A DNA stretch of 64,000 bases from Actinomadura terrae (GTDB taxonomy: Bacteria; Actinomycetota; Actinomycetes; Streptosporangiales; Streptosporangiaceae): assembly GCF_022751215.1 (NCBI RefSeq), contig NZ_JAICDG010000003.1, positions 930,001 through 994,000 on the forward strand, in the 5' to 3' direction. The translations under genes were made by a program, and so were the position numbers. Numbering within the stretch: position 1 is the stretch's first letter; each line of letters begins with the position of its first letter. The notes beneath the pieces were generated by a model. It was not told the DNA's origin and did not search any database. It was given only the letters and a program-made list of their open reading frames with translations. Shown in pieces: positions 50,151-59,634 of the stretch.

Positions 50151-51505
50151 CGGCGGCGGTCGTCGCGCTGGCCGCGGTCGCGGTGGCGCTCAGCCTGCCG
50201 TGGTGGCTGCCCGGACGGGTCGTCGCGCTGCGGGTCCGGCTGTTCGCGCGGATCAACGGCGACGAGGGCATCCCCGTCCCCGGCCAGACCATCGGCGTGG
50301 ACCGGTTCCTGGAGGTGTACTCGCATCCGGCCGCGAACGGCCGGAGCGAGGGCGCCGTCCTGTCGGACCTGTTCTGGTACTGGCTGGCGCCGGGGCCGCA
50401 CGTCCACCAGGAGCACCTGGAGGCGGGGGAGCGCTATGACGCCGTCGCCCGCGCCACCCGGGGGTTCCTGTCCGTCCCGCGCGCCGACGCCGAGGAGCTG
50501 ACCCGCCGCAGCGTCGCCGAGGTGCTGGACGGCGCGGGACAGGGCGGCATGCGGGGAGGCATGGTCCGGCTCCGGGACCTGATGATGCCGGTCTGGGCCG
50601 TCTTCTACTACGAGCTGGTGTTCGGCGAGCCGTGCCCGCGCGAGGCCCGCGACCTGATCGTGGGGAACGCCGACGACGTCGTCACCGCCCTGAAGTGCTG
50701 CGGGCTCCGCCACATGGACCGCCGCCACCGGCTGACCCGCTACCTCGCCGGACGGCTGGACGACGTCCGGTGCCCGCTCCCCGAGGGGCTCACCGACGAG
50801 GAGAAGTGCTTCTACCTCCAGGGCACGTTCTTCAACACGGCGGTGGTCCAGATGTCGGAGGCCATGGCGCACCTGCTGATGGTCCTCGCGCAGCACCCGG
50901 AGACGCAAGAGACCGCCCGCACCGGCGACGACCGCGAGCTCGACCAGGTGATGGCCGAGACGATGCGGCTCTACCCGCTGTTCGGCGTCGCGCACCGCAT
51001 CACGACCGGCGACATCGAGATCGACGAGCGGACGACGATCCCGGCGGGATCGGTGCTCTGCTTCAACTACCCGGAGTTCCACCACGCCGGGATCGAGGAC
51101 CCGGACCGCTTCGACCCCGGCCGCTTCGCCCCCTTCCGGCGCCGGGAGGGGGGCGCGACCCCGCACCACATCCCGTTCGGCGTCGCCGCCAACCGCCCGT
51201 GCCCCGCCTGGCGGCTCGCACCGATCACGATGCGGGTCGCGGTGCGGGAGGTGCTGCGCCGGTACGCGCTCGCCACGTCCGCCTCGCACACCCGGTCGCT
51301 GCCCAACCGGGGGCCGTGCCTGCTCGTCCCCCGGACGGCCGCGCCCGTGCGGGCGCGGCGGGCGGCGCTGCTCGCCATGTGGGCGCGCGACCGGTTCGAG
51401 GACGTGTGGCACAGCCTCGTCCAGCTCGTCCTCGGCACCCGCATGGTCCGCGACGCGCGGCGGCAGCGGCTGTGCGCCCGCCACTTCCAGTCCCACCGCT
51501 CCTGA
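50144..51505 (+). CDS. Membrane-anchored, atypical cytochrome P450
   Basis: A 453-residue P450-fold protein. It begins with a hydrophobic anchor (LTAAVVALAAVAVALSLPWW) followed by a basic stretch, as in eukaryotic microsomal P450s and unlike most bacterial ones. ExxR is present (ETMR, 272-275) and the EDPDRFDPGRF region is normal. The heme loop is PFGVAANRPCP: the thiolate Cys353 is there but one residue longer than the usual FGxGxRxC spacing and the glycine is Ala. The I-helix (LQGTFFNTAVVQMSEA) lacks the acid-Thr pair. It may be an unusual P450 doing a non-hydroxylating reaction. Operon member. Confidence 0.85.
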   Translation: MLTAAVVALAAVAVALSLPWWLPGRVVALRVRLFARINGDEGIPVPGQTIGVDRFLEVYSHPAANGRSEGAVLSDLFWYWLAPGPHVHQEHLEAGERYDAVARATRGFLSVPRADAEELTRRSVAEVLDGAGQGGMRGGMVRLRDLMMPVWAVFYYELVFGEPCPREARDLIVGNADDVVTALKCCGLRHMDRRHRLTRYLAGRLDDVRCPLPEGLTDEEKCFYLQGTFFNTAVVQMSEAMAHLLMVLAQHPETQETARTGDDRELDQVMAETMRLYPLFGVAHRITTGDIEIDERTTIPAGSVLCFNYPEFHHAGIEDPDRFDPGRFAPFRRREGGATPHHIPFGVAANRPCPAWRLAPITMRVAVREVLRRYALATSASHTRSLPNRGPCLLVPRTAAPVRARRAALLAMWARDRFEDVWHSLVQLVLGTRMVRDARRQRLCARHFQSHRS

Positions 51506-51549
51506 ACCCGACCGGCTCCGCGTTCGACCGACCACGAAACGGAGGAACG

Positions 51550-52887
51550 GTGTTCGCCTCCACCCCGGCTCCCGTCCTCGTCTCCACCCCCGCCCTCGCT
51601 TCGGGAGGCACCGACCCGAACCTCGAACTGACCCTGAAGGTCATGCCCGCGCTCGTCGTCATCCTGATCGCCTCCGCGATCTGCGGGCGGCTCGCGCTGA
51701 CGGTGATGCAGCCCCGCGTCCTCGGCGAGATGGTCGCGGGCGTCCTGCTCGGCCCCACCCTGTTCGGCGCGCTGTTCCCGGACGCGCAGCGCGCCGTGTT
51801 CCCCGCCGAGGTCAGACCGATCCTGTACGTGCTGAGCACGATCGGCCTGACGCTCTACATGTTCCTCGTCGGCGCCGGGCTCGACCACCAGGCCGCGAGG
51901 CCCGGTGAGGCGCGCCGGGCCATGGGCCTCGCGGTGTCGGGCGTCGTGCCCTCGCTGCTGCTGGGCGTGACCGCCGGCGCCCTGCTGTGGGGCACGCTCT
52001 CGCGCCCCGACGTCGGACGGTTCCAGTTCGCGCTGTTCATCGGCGGCGCGCTGTCGCTCACCGCGTTCCCGATGCTCGCCCGCATCCTGTACGAGCGCGG
52101 GCTGGAGAACTCCCCGCTCGGACGGCTGTCACTGCTCGCCGCGTCCGTCGACGACGCGCTGGCCTGGTGCCTGCTCGCGGTGCTGTCGGCGCTGCACCTC
52201 GGGTCGGGCATGGGCGACGCGTGGCGCACGATCGGGCTCGCGGCGGTGTTCGCCGTGGTGATGCTGACCGTCGTCACCCGGTTGCTGCGCCCGCTCGGCG
52301 AGGACTTCGCCCGGCGGGGCGAGATCGGCGCCACCGCGATGTACGCCGTCGTGCTCGTCCCGCTCGTCGCGGGCTGGCTCACCGACTGGATCGGCGTCTA
52401 CTCGGTGTTCGGCGGGTTCGTCGCGGGCCTGGCGATGCCGCGCGACATGGCGTTCCGGCGGGCCGTGCACGAGCGCATGATGGGCGCCGTCTCGACGCTG
52501 CTGCTGCCGGTGTTCTTCGCCTTCTCCGGGCTGAACACCGACCTCGGCGGAATCAGCAGCCTGACCCTGCTGCTCTCACTCCTGCTGATCATGGCGGCGG
52601 GGTTCAGCGGCAAGTACTTCGGCTGCGCGCTGGCGATGCGCTCGATCGGGTTCGGGTGGCGCGAGTCGTACGCGGTCGGCGCGCTGATGAACGCGCGCGG
52701 GCTGATGATCCTGATCTTCATCAATATCGGGCTGGCGCAGGGGATGATCAGCCGGGAGGTGTTCTCGATGCTCGTCCTGGTGGCCGTCGTCACCACCGCC
52801 GGCACCCTTCCGCTCTACAAGCTGGCCCTTCCCGAGCGGTTGGAGGCACACGAAAAGAACGTGCCAATCCCCGAACCGGTTCAATGA
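51550..52887 (+). CDS. Cation/proton antiporter (CPA2 type)
   Basis: A 445-residue transporter with about 12-13 membrane segments. Typical Na+/H+ exchanger elements: LGEMVAGVLLGPTLFG, YVLSTIGLTLYMFLVGAGL, SLTAFPMLARILYERGL, AASVDDALAWCLLAVLSAL (the Asp pair expected for cation exchange) and LMNARGLMILIFINIGL. It could provide ion homeostasis or self-resistance for the cluster. GTG 51550 has GGAGGA upstream, 44 bases after the P450. Similar antiporters occur at the end of actinomycete biosynthetic operons. Confidence 0.92.
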   Translation: MFASTPAPVLVSTPALASGGTDPNLELTLKVMPALVVILIASAICGRLALTVMQPRVLGEMVAGVLLGPTLFGALFPDAQRAVFPAEVRPILYVLSTIGLTLYMFLVGAGLDHQAARPGEARRAMGLAVSGVVPSLLLGVTAGALLWGTLSRPDVGRFQFALFIGGALSLTAFPMLARILYERGLENSPLGRLSLLAASVDDALAWCLLAVLSALHLGSGMGDAWRTIGLAAVFAVVMLTVVTRLLRPLGEDFARRGEIGATAMYAVVLVPLVAGWLTDWIGVYSVFGGFVAGLAMPRDMAFRRAVHERMMGAVSTLLLPVFFAFSGLNTDLGGISSLTLLLSLLLIMAAGFSGKYFGCALAMRSIGFGWRESYAVGALMNARGLMILIFINIGLAQGMISREVFSMLVLVAVVTTAGTLPLYKLALPERLEAHEKNVPIPEPVQ

Positions 52888-52954
52888 TTTCCGGAAGTGT
52901 CCACAATTGCCCTCAAGGCTGGCGGTTTCCTGATCACGGTGCGACCGTGGCGTC

Positions 52955-53656
52955 GTGTCCGCGCCATCGGGAACCGCCAGCCCGGCTCGGCGGAATGCCA
53001 CCGACCGGCTGCTCATCGTCGAGGACGACGGCGAGCTCGGCCGGATGCTCGCGGGCCTGTTCGCCGAGCAGGGGTACGCGGTCGACCTCGCGCCCGACGG
53101 GCAGCGCGGCCTGCACCTCGCGCTCGGCCACGACCATGACGCGATCATCGTCGACCGCGGCCTGCCCGACGCCGACGGGATCGAGCTGGTGCTGCGGCTG
53201 CGCCGCCGCGCCTGCACGGTCCCGGTGCTCGTGCTGAGCGCGGCGGGCAGCGTCGCCGACCGGGTCGCGGGCCTGGACGCGGGCGCCGAGGACTACCTGG
53301 TCAAGCCCTTCGACGTCGACGAGCTGCTGGCGCGCGTCCGGGCGCTGCTGCGCCGCCACCTGGACCGGGCGGGGCAGTTCCCGCTCGGCGCGGGCTGGTT
53401 CGACGCCGACAACCGGGTCGTCGCCCTGCCGACCGGCGAGCAGGTGGCGCTGTCGGGCCGGGAGGCGCGGCTGCTGCGCGCCCTCGCGACCCGGCCGCGC
53501 CAGGTGCACACCCGCGCCGTCCTGCGGCAGGACGTGTTCGATGGCGCCCGGACCGAGTCGATCGTCGACACCTACGTCTACTACCTGCGCGGCAAGCTCG
53601 GCGACGGCGTCGTGCGCACGGTGCGCGGCGTCGGCTACCGGCTGGGGGAGCTGTGA
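52955..53656 (+). CDS. OmpR-family response regulator
   Basis: A 233-residue response regulator. Receiver domain (about 18-130) with acidic pocket IVEDDGELG, phospho-acceptor Asp67 (IIVDRGLPDADG) and Lys117 (LVKPF). The C-terminal winged helix (about 145-233) has LSGREARLLRALATRPRQVH and VVRTVRGVGYRLGE. It overlaps the histidine kinase by 4 bases (GTGA). The stimulus is unknown. GTG 52955 has only a weak ribosome site. Confidence 0.93.
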   Translation: MSAPSGTASPARRNATDRLLIVEDDGELGRMLAGLFAEQGYAVDLAPDGQRGLHLALGHDHDAIIVDRGLPDADGIELVLRLRRRACTVPVLVLSAAGSVADRVAGLDAGAEDYLVKPFDVDELLARVRALLRRHLDRAGQFPLGAGWFDADNRVVALPTGEQVALSGREARLLRALATRPRQVHTRAVLRQDVFDGARTESIVDTYVYYLRGKLGDGVVRTVRGVGYRLGEL

Positions 53657-54651
53657 CGGCCGCCGACCTGGAACGGCGCCTGCTCACCCGGACGCGGCGG
53701 CTCGTCACCCTCCAGGTCGCCGCCGGGGTCTCCGGCCCGCTCGCGCTGGCGTGGGCGCTGTCGCACCGCGCGATCGGCGGCGGCCCGCCGGGGCAGACGG
53801 TCTGCGGCGGGGACGCGGCGGAGGCGCGGCGCCGCGTCCGGCGGGCGCTCGCCGCCGCCGAGCTGGCGGGCCTGCTCGCCGCGCCGCTGGCCGGCCACCT
53901 GCTCGCCCGCCGCGCCCTCGCGCCGCTCGGCGACGCGCTCGACCGGCGGGCCCGTCTCGCCGCCGACGCGGGCCACGAGCTGCGCGCCCCGCTGAGCCGC
54001 CTGCACCTGCGCGCCCAGCTCGTCGCCCGCAGGCTCCAGCCCGGCACCGACGTGGCCGACGACATGGAGCGCCTCGTCGTCGGCACCCGGCAGCTCGGCG
54101 AGGTCCTGGACGACGTGCTGCTCGCGGCCCGGCCCGCGCCCCGGCGGGAGGGGCGGGGCCCGGTCGACCTGGCCGCGCTCGCCGAGGAGGAGGCCGCGGC
54201 GGAGAAGGCCAGGGCCGAGGCGCGCGGCGTGACGATCGACGTGCTTCGGCGCGGCGGCGACCACCTCGTGCGCGGGACCGAGCCCGCGCTGCGCCGCGTG
54301 GTGACCGCGCTGCTCGACAACGCGGTCCGGCACGCCGAGGGACACGTGCGCGTGCTGGTGGCGCGCGGGCCGTCCGGGCTGGTGGAGCTGACCGTCCAGG
54401 ACGACGGCGCCGGGCTCGACCCGCGCGACGCCGGCCGCTACCTCACCCGGTTCGCGGGCGGCCACGCGGAGGGGTTCGGGCTCGGCCTGGCCCTCGCCCG
54501 CGAGGTCGTGGACGCGCACGACGGCACACTCACGGTGGCGGGGCGTCCGGGCGCGGGCGCGGCGTTCACCGTCCGCCTCCACGCCGCCCGCCGCGACGGC
54601 CCACGCCCGCCGGGGACACGTCGGCGCACGCGGATCTTCGATCACTGTTGA
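53653..54651 (+). CDS. Sensor histidine kinase
   Basis: A 332-residue kinase. Two predicted membrane helices enclose a very short loop (VAAGVSGPLALAWALSHRAI and AAAELAGLLAAPLAGHLLAR), so sensing is likely within or at the membrane. The H-box ADAGHELRAPLSRL has phospho-accepting His108; N-box LLDNAVRHAE and G-boxes VQDDGAGLD and GFGLGLALAREVV follow. It pairs with the upstream response regulator. The extracytoplasmic loop contains one cysteine. Confidence 0.92.
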   Translation: MTAADLERRLLTRTRRLVTLQVAAGVSGPLALAWALSHRAIGGGPPGQTVCGGDAAEARRRVRRALAAAELAGLLAAPLAGHLLARRALAPLGDALDRRARLAADAGHELRAPLSRLHLRAQLVARRLQPGTDVADDMERLVVGTRQLGEVLDDVLLAARPAPRREGRGPVDLAALAEEEAAAEKARAEARGVTIDVLRRGGDHLVRGTEPALRRVVTALLDNAVRHAEGHVRVLVARGPSGLVELTVQDDGAGLDPRDAGRYLTRFAGGHAEGFGLGLALAREVVDAHDGTLTVAGRPGAGAAFTVRLHAARRDGPRPPGTRRRTRIFDHC

Positions 54652-54730
54652 CTCCGATCCCACCGTCGCTTCACCCCCCGCACGCCATGATCGGCAGGCT
54701 TCGAGATCGCTGAGAAAGGCGTGGTCAACA

Positions 54731-56077
54731 GTGAGACCGTCCGAGTTGAGAGTGTTCAGAACGATCGGCATGCGGGTTCCGGTGCGGAGGTTCGCGGCCG
54801 CGCTGGCGGCCGCCGGTTCCGTGGTCGCGCTCTGCGTCGTCCCGGCGGCCGCCGACGGGCCGCGCCCGCCGGACGTGGACGGCGCGGGCTCGGGCGAGCG
54901 GCCGGACGCGCGGTCGGCGACCGTCGCGCCCGCCGACCCCGGGGAGGTCGACCCGCCGCGCTACACGTCCACGACGCGGCTGGCACCTGGGGTCGAGTTC
55001 AAGACGTTCGAGACGTCCGCCCCCGCCGGGCCCGTGCTCGGCGACCTGCTGGACGTCGACCTGAGCGACCCCCGGGTGCGCGTCGGCCTGCTGTCCCCGG
55101 GCGCGGTCGCCGCGCGCGGCACCGTCTCCCAGATGGCGAACGCGCGCCAGGCCCTGGCCGGGGTGAACGGCGACTTCTTCAACATCAGCGAGACGCACCC
55201 CGGCGTCACCCCGACCGGCTCGGCGTCCGGCCCGGAGATCGAGGACGGCGAGCCGCTCAAGGCCGCCGTGCCCGACAAGCAGCGGTTCGGGCCGGGGCTG
55301 CCGCCCGGCACGTCCGCCGAGGACGGCATCGCGGTCACCGACGACCACCGCGCCCGCGTGACCCGGCTGCACCTGGTCGGGACCGTCCGCGCGCGGCGCC
55401 TCGACCTGCCGCTGCGCGGCCTCAACCAGTACGCGCTGCCGCAGGGCGCCGCCGGGGCGTTCACCAGCGAGTGGGGCACGGTGTCGCGGCTGCGCGCGGT
55501 CTGCGGCAGCGACGCGCGCCGCGACGACCCGTGCGACACCGACACCGCCGAGGTCACGCTCGAGCGCGGCGTCGTGACGAGGGTGACCGACACGATCGGC
55601 GCGGGCGCGATCCCGCCCGGCACGACCGTGCTGGTCGGACGCGGCGCGGCGGCCGACCAGCTGCGCACGCTGACGCCGGGGGAGCGGGTGGGCGTCCGCT
55701 ACCGGTTCGCCAGCGCCAAGCGGGTGCGGTTCGCGGTCGGCGGCTTCCCGATCCTGCGCGACGGCGAGCCGCTCGCGGGGCTCGACCCGAAGGGCCCGGC
55801 GCCGCGCACCGCCGCCGGCGTCAGCCGCGACGGCCGCCACCTCTACCTGATGGTCGTGGACGGCCGCTCGCAGCGCAGCGCGGGCCTGACCGTGGCCGAG
55901 CTGGCGACGCTGCTCGACAAGGCGGGGGTCGACGACGGCGTCAACCTGGACGGCGGCGGGTCCTCCACGTTCGTCGCCCGGCGGAGCGAGGAACCGGCCG
56001 TGACCGTGCGGAACGTCCCCTCGGACGGGGTCGAGCGCGCCGTCGCCAACGGGATCGGGGTCTTCGTCCGGCCTTGA
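54731..56077 (+). CDS. Secreted phosphodiester glycosidase family protein
   Basis: A 448-residue exported protein. A signal peptide is visible (FAAALAAAGSVVALCVVPAA, about 21-40). The NAGPA-type phosphodiester glycosidase domain covers about 110-445, with LAGVNGDFFNIS, GGFPILRDGEP, YLMVVDGR and NLDGGGSSTFV. Relatives remove or edit sugar phosphodiester links in cell-surface polymers. Start: GTG 54731; ATG 54770 also precedes the signal peptide. A long hairpin terminator follows. Confidence 0.9.
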   Translation: MRPSELRVFRTIGMRVPVRRFAAALAAAGSVVALCVVPAAADGPRPPDVDGAGSGERPDARSATVAPADPGEVDPPRYTSTTRLAPGVEFKTFETSAPAGPVLGDLLDVDLSDPRVRVGLLSPGAVAARGTVSQMANARQALAGVNGDFFNISETHPGVTPTGSASGPEIEDGEPLKAAVPDKQRFGPGLPPGTSAEDGIAVTDDHRARVTRLHLVGTVRARRLDLPLRGLNQYALPQGAAGAFTSEWGTVSRLRAVCGSDARRDDPCDTDTAEVTLERGVVTRVTDTIGAGAIPPGTTVLVGRGAAADQLRTLTPGERVGVRYRFASAKRVRFAVGGFPILRDGEPLAGLDPKGPAPRTAAGVSRDGRHLYLMVVDGRSQRSAGLTVAELATLLDKAGVDDGVNLDGGGSSTFVARRSEEPAVTVRNVPSDGVERAVANGIGVFVRP

Positions 56078-56142
56078 TTTTTCCGTGACCTTTCCAGGCC
56101 CGCCGGCCCGGGCTGACCGGTCGGCTTGACTGGCCGGTAGGG

Positions 56143-56178
56143 GTGGACCGCCCACGTGATCGCCCGTGGGCGGTCCAC
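56143..56178 (+). terminator. 14-bp stem terminator
   Basis: GTGGACCGCCCACG (56143-56156) is exactly complementary to CGTGGGCGGTCCAC (56165-56178), loop 8, followed by TCGTTT. It separates the phosphodiester glycosidase gene from the DeoR-led carbohydrate operon. Confidence 0.75.
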
Positions 56179-56331
56179 TCGTTTATGGAACGTTCCCACG
56201 ATTGACACGCAACTCTGACTCGACCGCGCCCCTGACCGAGTTCGCGCACGTCAGACCCCTTGTTGACCGACCTCAAGCAAATTCACAGTGACAGATGACC
56301 GAAGTCGTGCAGAAGTGTTACGTTCGCCTGC

Positions 56332-57093
56332 GTGACATCGAGCAAGCGTCGTGCGCAGATCGTGTCGTCCCTGCGCACGAAGGGGGCCGCCTCCGTCAAG
56401 GAGCTGGCGGAGACGCTCCAGGTGAGCGAGTCGACGATCCGTCGTGATCTCGACGTGCTGGACCGCAACGGCGAGCTCGTGCGCACCTACGGGGGAGCGG
56501 CGCTCTCCCCGCAGGCGGCGGCGCCCGAGATCTCCTTCGCGGCGTCGGCGGAACGTGACAGCGCCGAGAAGGAGGCGGTGGCGAAGCGGGCGGCCGCCCT
56601 CGTCGAGGACGACATGGTCGTCGTGCTCGACATCGGCACCAGTACCCGGCTGATCGCGCGGCACCTGCGCGGCCGCCCGGTCACGGTGATCACCGCCAAC
56701 CTCGCGGTGCTGGACGAGCTGCGCGACGACGAGGCCGTCCGGGTGTGCCTGCTCGGCGGCGTCGTCCGGCGCAACTACCTCTCGCTCGTGGGGTCGCTGA
56801 CCGAGGCGGCGCTCCGCCAGGTCAGCTCCGACCTCGTGTTCCTCAGCTGTACCGGCGTGCGCCCGAACGGCCACGTCGTGGACGACATGGAGATCGAGAC
56901 GCAGATCAAACGGTCCATGATCGAGGCCGCCGACCAGGTGGCGCTCGTCGCGTCCGAGGCCAAGTTCCCCGGCACCGGGTCGCTGCGCGTGTGCTCCCTC
57001 GCGCAGATCGACACGCTGGTCACCACCGCCGGTGCCGACCCGAAGACTCTTGAGCTCTGCCGGCAGGCGGGCGGGAAGGTTGTCATCGCATGA
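56332..57093 (+). CDS. DeoR/GlpR family regulator
   Basis: A 253-residue sugar-responsive repressor. Helix-turn-helix at about 18-47 (SVKELAETLQVSESTIRRDL) with the DeoR signature, then a phosphosugar-binding domain (VVVLDIGTSTRLIARHLRGR, FLSCTGVRPNGHVVDD, VALVASEAKFPG). The effector is probably a phosphorylated product of this operon. GTG 56332. Its stop overlaps the GH4 start (ATGA). Confidence 0.93.
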   Translation: MTSSKRRAQIVSSLRTKGAASVKELAETLQVSESTIRRDLDVLDRNGELVRTYGGAALSPQAAAPEISFAASAERDSAEKEAVAKRAAALVEDDMVVVLDIGTSTRLIARHLRGRPVTVITANLAVLDELRDDEAVRVCLLGGVVRRNYLSLVGSLTEAALRQVSSDLVFLSCTGVRPNGHVVDDMEIETQIKRSMIEAADQVALVASEAKFPGTGSLRVCSLAQIDTLVTTAGADPKTLELCRQAGGKVVIA

Positions 57094-58460
57094 AGCTGGC
57101 CATTCTCGGCGGCGGCGGTTTCCGGGTGCCCTACGTGTACCAGGCGCTGCTGAACGACCACGGCTCCCCGCGCATCGAGGAGGTATGGCTCCAGGACTCC
57201 GATCCCGGCCGGCTGGAGGCGATGGCGGCGGTCCTCGCCACGTTCGCCGAGGGCGTCGAGGGCGCGCCCGCCGTCTACACCAGCACGGGGCTCGACAAGG
57301 CGCTGGAGGGTGCCGACTTCGTCTTCGCCGCCGTGCGCGTCGGCGGCCTCGCCGGACGGGTGTGCGACGAGCGGGTGGCGCTCGACCTGAACGTGCTCGG
57401 GCAGGAGACCACCGGCCCCGGCGGCCTCGCCTACGGGCTGCGCACGATCCCCGTCATGGTCGACATCGCCCACCGGGTGAAGGCGCTCGCGCCGGACGCC
57501 TACGTCATCAACTTCACCAACCCCGCCGGGATGATCACCGAGGCGATGCGGTCGGTGCTGGGCGACCGGGTCCTCGGCGTGTGCGACACCCCGTCCGGGC
57601 TCGGCACCCGCGTCGCCGCCGCGCTCGGCCTGGACCCCGCCCGCCTCCAGCTCGACTACGTGGGCCTCAACCACCTCGGCTGGATGCGCCGCATCCTGCA
57701 CGACGGCGTCGACGTCCTGCCCCGCATGCTCGCCGACGACGAACTGCTCGGCTCGCTGGAGGAGGGCGTCGTGTTCGGCCGCGAGTGGCTGCGCGACCTC
57801 GGCGTGATCCCCAACGAATACCTGTACTACTACTACTTCAACCGGGAGGCGGTGCGCGCCACCCTGGACGCGCCGCAGACGCGCGGCGAGTTCCTCGCCA
57901 CCCAGCAGGCCGCGTTCTACGAGCGGATCGCGGCGGCGTCCGGCGGCGCGGCGCTGGAGCTGTGGCGCGAGACCGTCGCCTCCCGCAGCGCCAGCTACAT
58001 GGCCGAGATGAAGGGCGCCGAGACCGGCGAGGCCCTGGCGGACCACGCCGGGGTGGACCCGGTGGACGAGGGGTACGCCGGGGTCGCGCTCAGCGTGATG
58101 GCCGCGATCAGCCGCAACGAGCCCGCCCGGATGATCCTGAACGTGCGCAACGGCTCCACGGTCGCCGCGCTCCCCGGGGACGCCGTCGTCGAGGTGCCGG
58201 TCACCGTGGACGCCAACGGGATCCACCCGCTCGTCCTGGAGCAGCCCGACCTGCACCAGACCGGGCTCATGCAGCAGATGAAGGCCGTCGAGCGGCTGAC
58301 GATCAGCGCGGCGCTCACCGGCTCGCGGACCGACGCCGTCAAGGCGTTCGCGCTGCACCCCCTCGTCGACTCGGCCACGCTCGGCCGGAAGCTGCTCGAC
58401 GGCTACATCGACCGCATCCCCGAGGTGGCGGCGGTCTTCACCCCCGGCCGGCGGCCGTGA
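57090..58460 (+). CDS. GH4 family 6-phospho-beta-glucosidase-type glycosidase
   Basis: A 456-residue NAD+- and metal-dependent glycosidase acting by oxidation-elimination. Rossmann start KLAILGGGGFRVPYVYQALL; INFTNPAGMITEAM; metal Cys in GVCDTPSG; the Asn-His pair in VGLNHLGW; and YYYYFN near 245. It is typical of LicH/CelF-like enzymes that cleave 6-phospho-glycosides. No PTS transporter is encoded here; the neighbours are an ABC importer and PfkB kinase, so phosphorylation would happen inside the cell. Bond type (alpha/beta) is not certain. Confidence 0.9.
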   Translation: MKLAILGGGGFRVPYVYQALLNDHGSPRIEEVWLQDSDPGRLEAMAAVLATFAEGVEGAPAVYTSTGLDKALEGADFVFAAVRVGGLAGRVCDERVALDLNVLGQETTGPGGLAYGLRTIPVMVDIAHRVKALAPDAYVINFTNPAGMITEAMRSVLGDRVLGVCDTPSGLGTRVAAALGLDPARLQLDYVGLNHLGWMRRILHDGVDVLPRMLADDELLGSLEEGVVFGREWLRDLGVIPNEYLYYYYFNREAVRATLDAPQTRGEFLATQQAAFYERIAAASGGAALELWRETVASRSASYMAEMKGAETGEALADHAGVDPVDEGYAGVALSVMAAISRNEPARMILNVRNGSTVAALPGDAVVEVPVTVDANGIHPLVLEQPDLHQTGLMQQMKAVERLTISAALTGSRTDAVKAFALHPLVDSATLGRKLLDGYIDRIPEVAAVFTPGRRP

Positions 58461-58482
58461 CCCCCCGACAGGAGTGCGACCG

Positions 58483-59634
58483 ATGACCCGAGGACCACGC
58501 GGGGGCCGCGCGCTCGCGGCCGCCCTCGCGGCCGTGGTGGCGGCGGCGCTGCTCGCGGTCGTCCCGTCCGCGCAGGCGGCCCAGCACGGGCAGGCGGCGG
58601 AGCACGGGCACGGGTCTCGGCCCGCGCGGGACCGTGCCAGGGCCACGGCGGCGGTGGACGCGATGATGCGGTTCTACGACCGCGAGTCCGGCCGCTGGCA
58701 GCCCGAGTCGCCGTGGTGGCAGTCGGGCAACGCCCTCCAGGCCCTGCTCGACTACATGGCCAAGACCCGCTCCACCCGGTACATGCCGCAGGTGCGCCAC
58801 ACGATCGAGCAGCAGCGCAAGCCGCTGCCGTGGTGGCCCGAGGGCGGCGGCGAGTTCCGCGCCGACTCCACCGACGACACCGGCTGGTGGGCCCTCGCGA
58901 TGGTCCGGATGTACGACCTCACCCGCGACCGGGGCTACCTCGGCATCGCCGAGACCGACGAGCGCTACATCCGCAAGTACTGGGACGACACGTGCGGCGG
59001 CGGCGTCTGGTGGGACATTCCCGGTAAGTCGTACAAGAACGCGATCAGCCTGGAGCTGTACTTCAAACTGCTGGCGTCCCTGCACAACCGCGTCCGGGGC
59101 GACCGCGTGTACCTGGCGCGCGCCCAGGAGGCGTGGCGCTGGTTCGAGCGCAGCGGCATGATCAACAGCGCGAACCTGGTCAACGACGGCCTCACCACGC
59201 AGGACGGCGGCTGCGCCAGCAACCACGGCACGACCTGGACCTACAACCAGGGCGTCGTGCTCGGCGGCCTCGCCGAGCTGTACAAGGCCACCCACGACCG
59301 GCGGTACCTGGCCTCCGCCCGGCGCATCGCCGACGCGGTGATCAGGAGCCCGGAGCTGTCGCCCCGGGGCGTCCTGACCGAGCCGTGCGAGCCCGCCGGA
59401 ACCTGCAACGCCGACCAGGCGTCGTTCAAGGGGATCTTCGACCGCAACCTCGCCGAGCTGGACGCCGTCCTGCCCGGCCACCCGTACCGGGGCTACCTGC
59501 GCGCGCAGGCGGCGTCCCTGTACGAGCGCGGGCGCAGCGGCGACCAGTACGGGTTGAACTGGGCCGGTCCCTTCGACCGCGCCGACATCTCCCGCCAGGA
59601 CTCGGCCGTGTCACTGCTCACCGCCATCCTGTGA
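58483..59634 (+). CDS. Secreted GH76 glycoside hydrolase (alpha-1,6-mannanase family)
   Basis: A 383-residue exported enzyme. Signal peptide about 1-32 (ALAAALAAVVAAALLAVVPS, cleaved near AQA). An (alpha/alpha)6-barrel follows with the catalytic Asp pair Asp131-Asp132 (STDDTGWWALAMVRMYD) and VWWDIPGKSYKNAISLELYF, GTTWTYNQGVVLGGLAEL. GH76 enzymes cut alpha-1,6-mannan. ATG 58483 has AGGAG upstream. It would provide oligosaccharides for the downstream ABC importer. Confidence 0.92.
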   Translation: MTRGPRGGRALAAALAAVVAAALLAVVPSAQAAQHGQAAEHGHGSRPARDRARATAAVDAMMRFYDRESGRWQPESPWWQSGNALQALLDYMAKTRSTRYMPQVRHTIEQQRKPLPWWPEGGGEFRADSTDDTGWWALAMVRMYDLTRDRGYLGIAETDERYIRKYWDDTCGGGVWWDIPGKSYKNAISLELYFKLLASLHNRVRGDRVYLARAQEAWRWFERSGMINSANLVNDGLTTQDGGCASNHGTTWTYNQGVVLGGLAELYKATHDRRYLASARRIADAVIRSPELSPRGVLTEPCEPAGTCNADQASFKGIFDRNLAELDAVLPGHPYRGYLRAQAASLYERGRSGDQYGLNWAGPFDRADISRQDSAVSLLTAIL

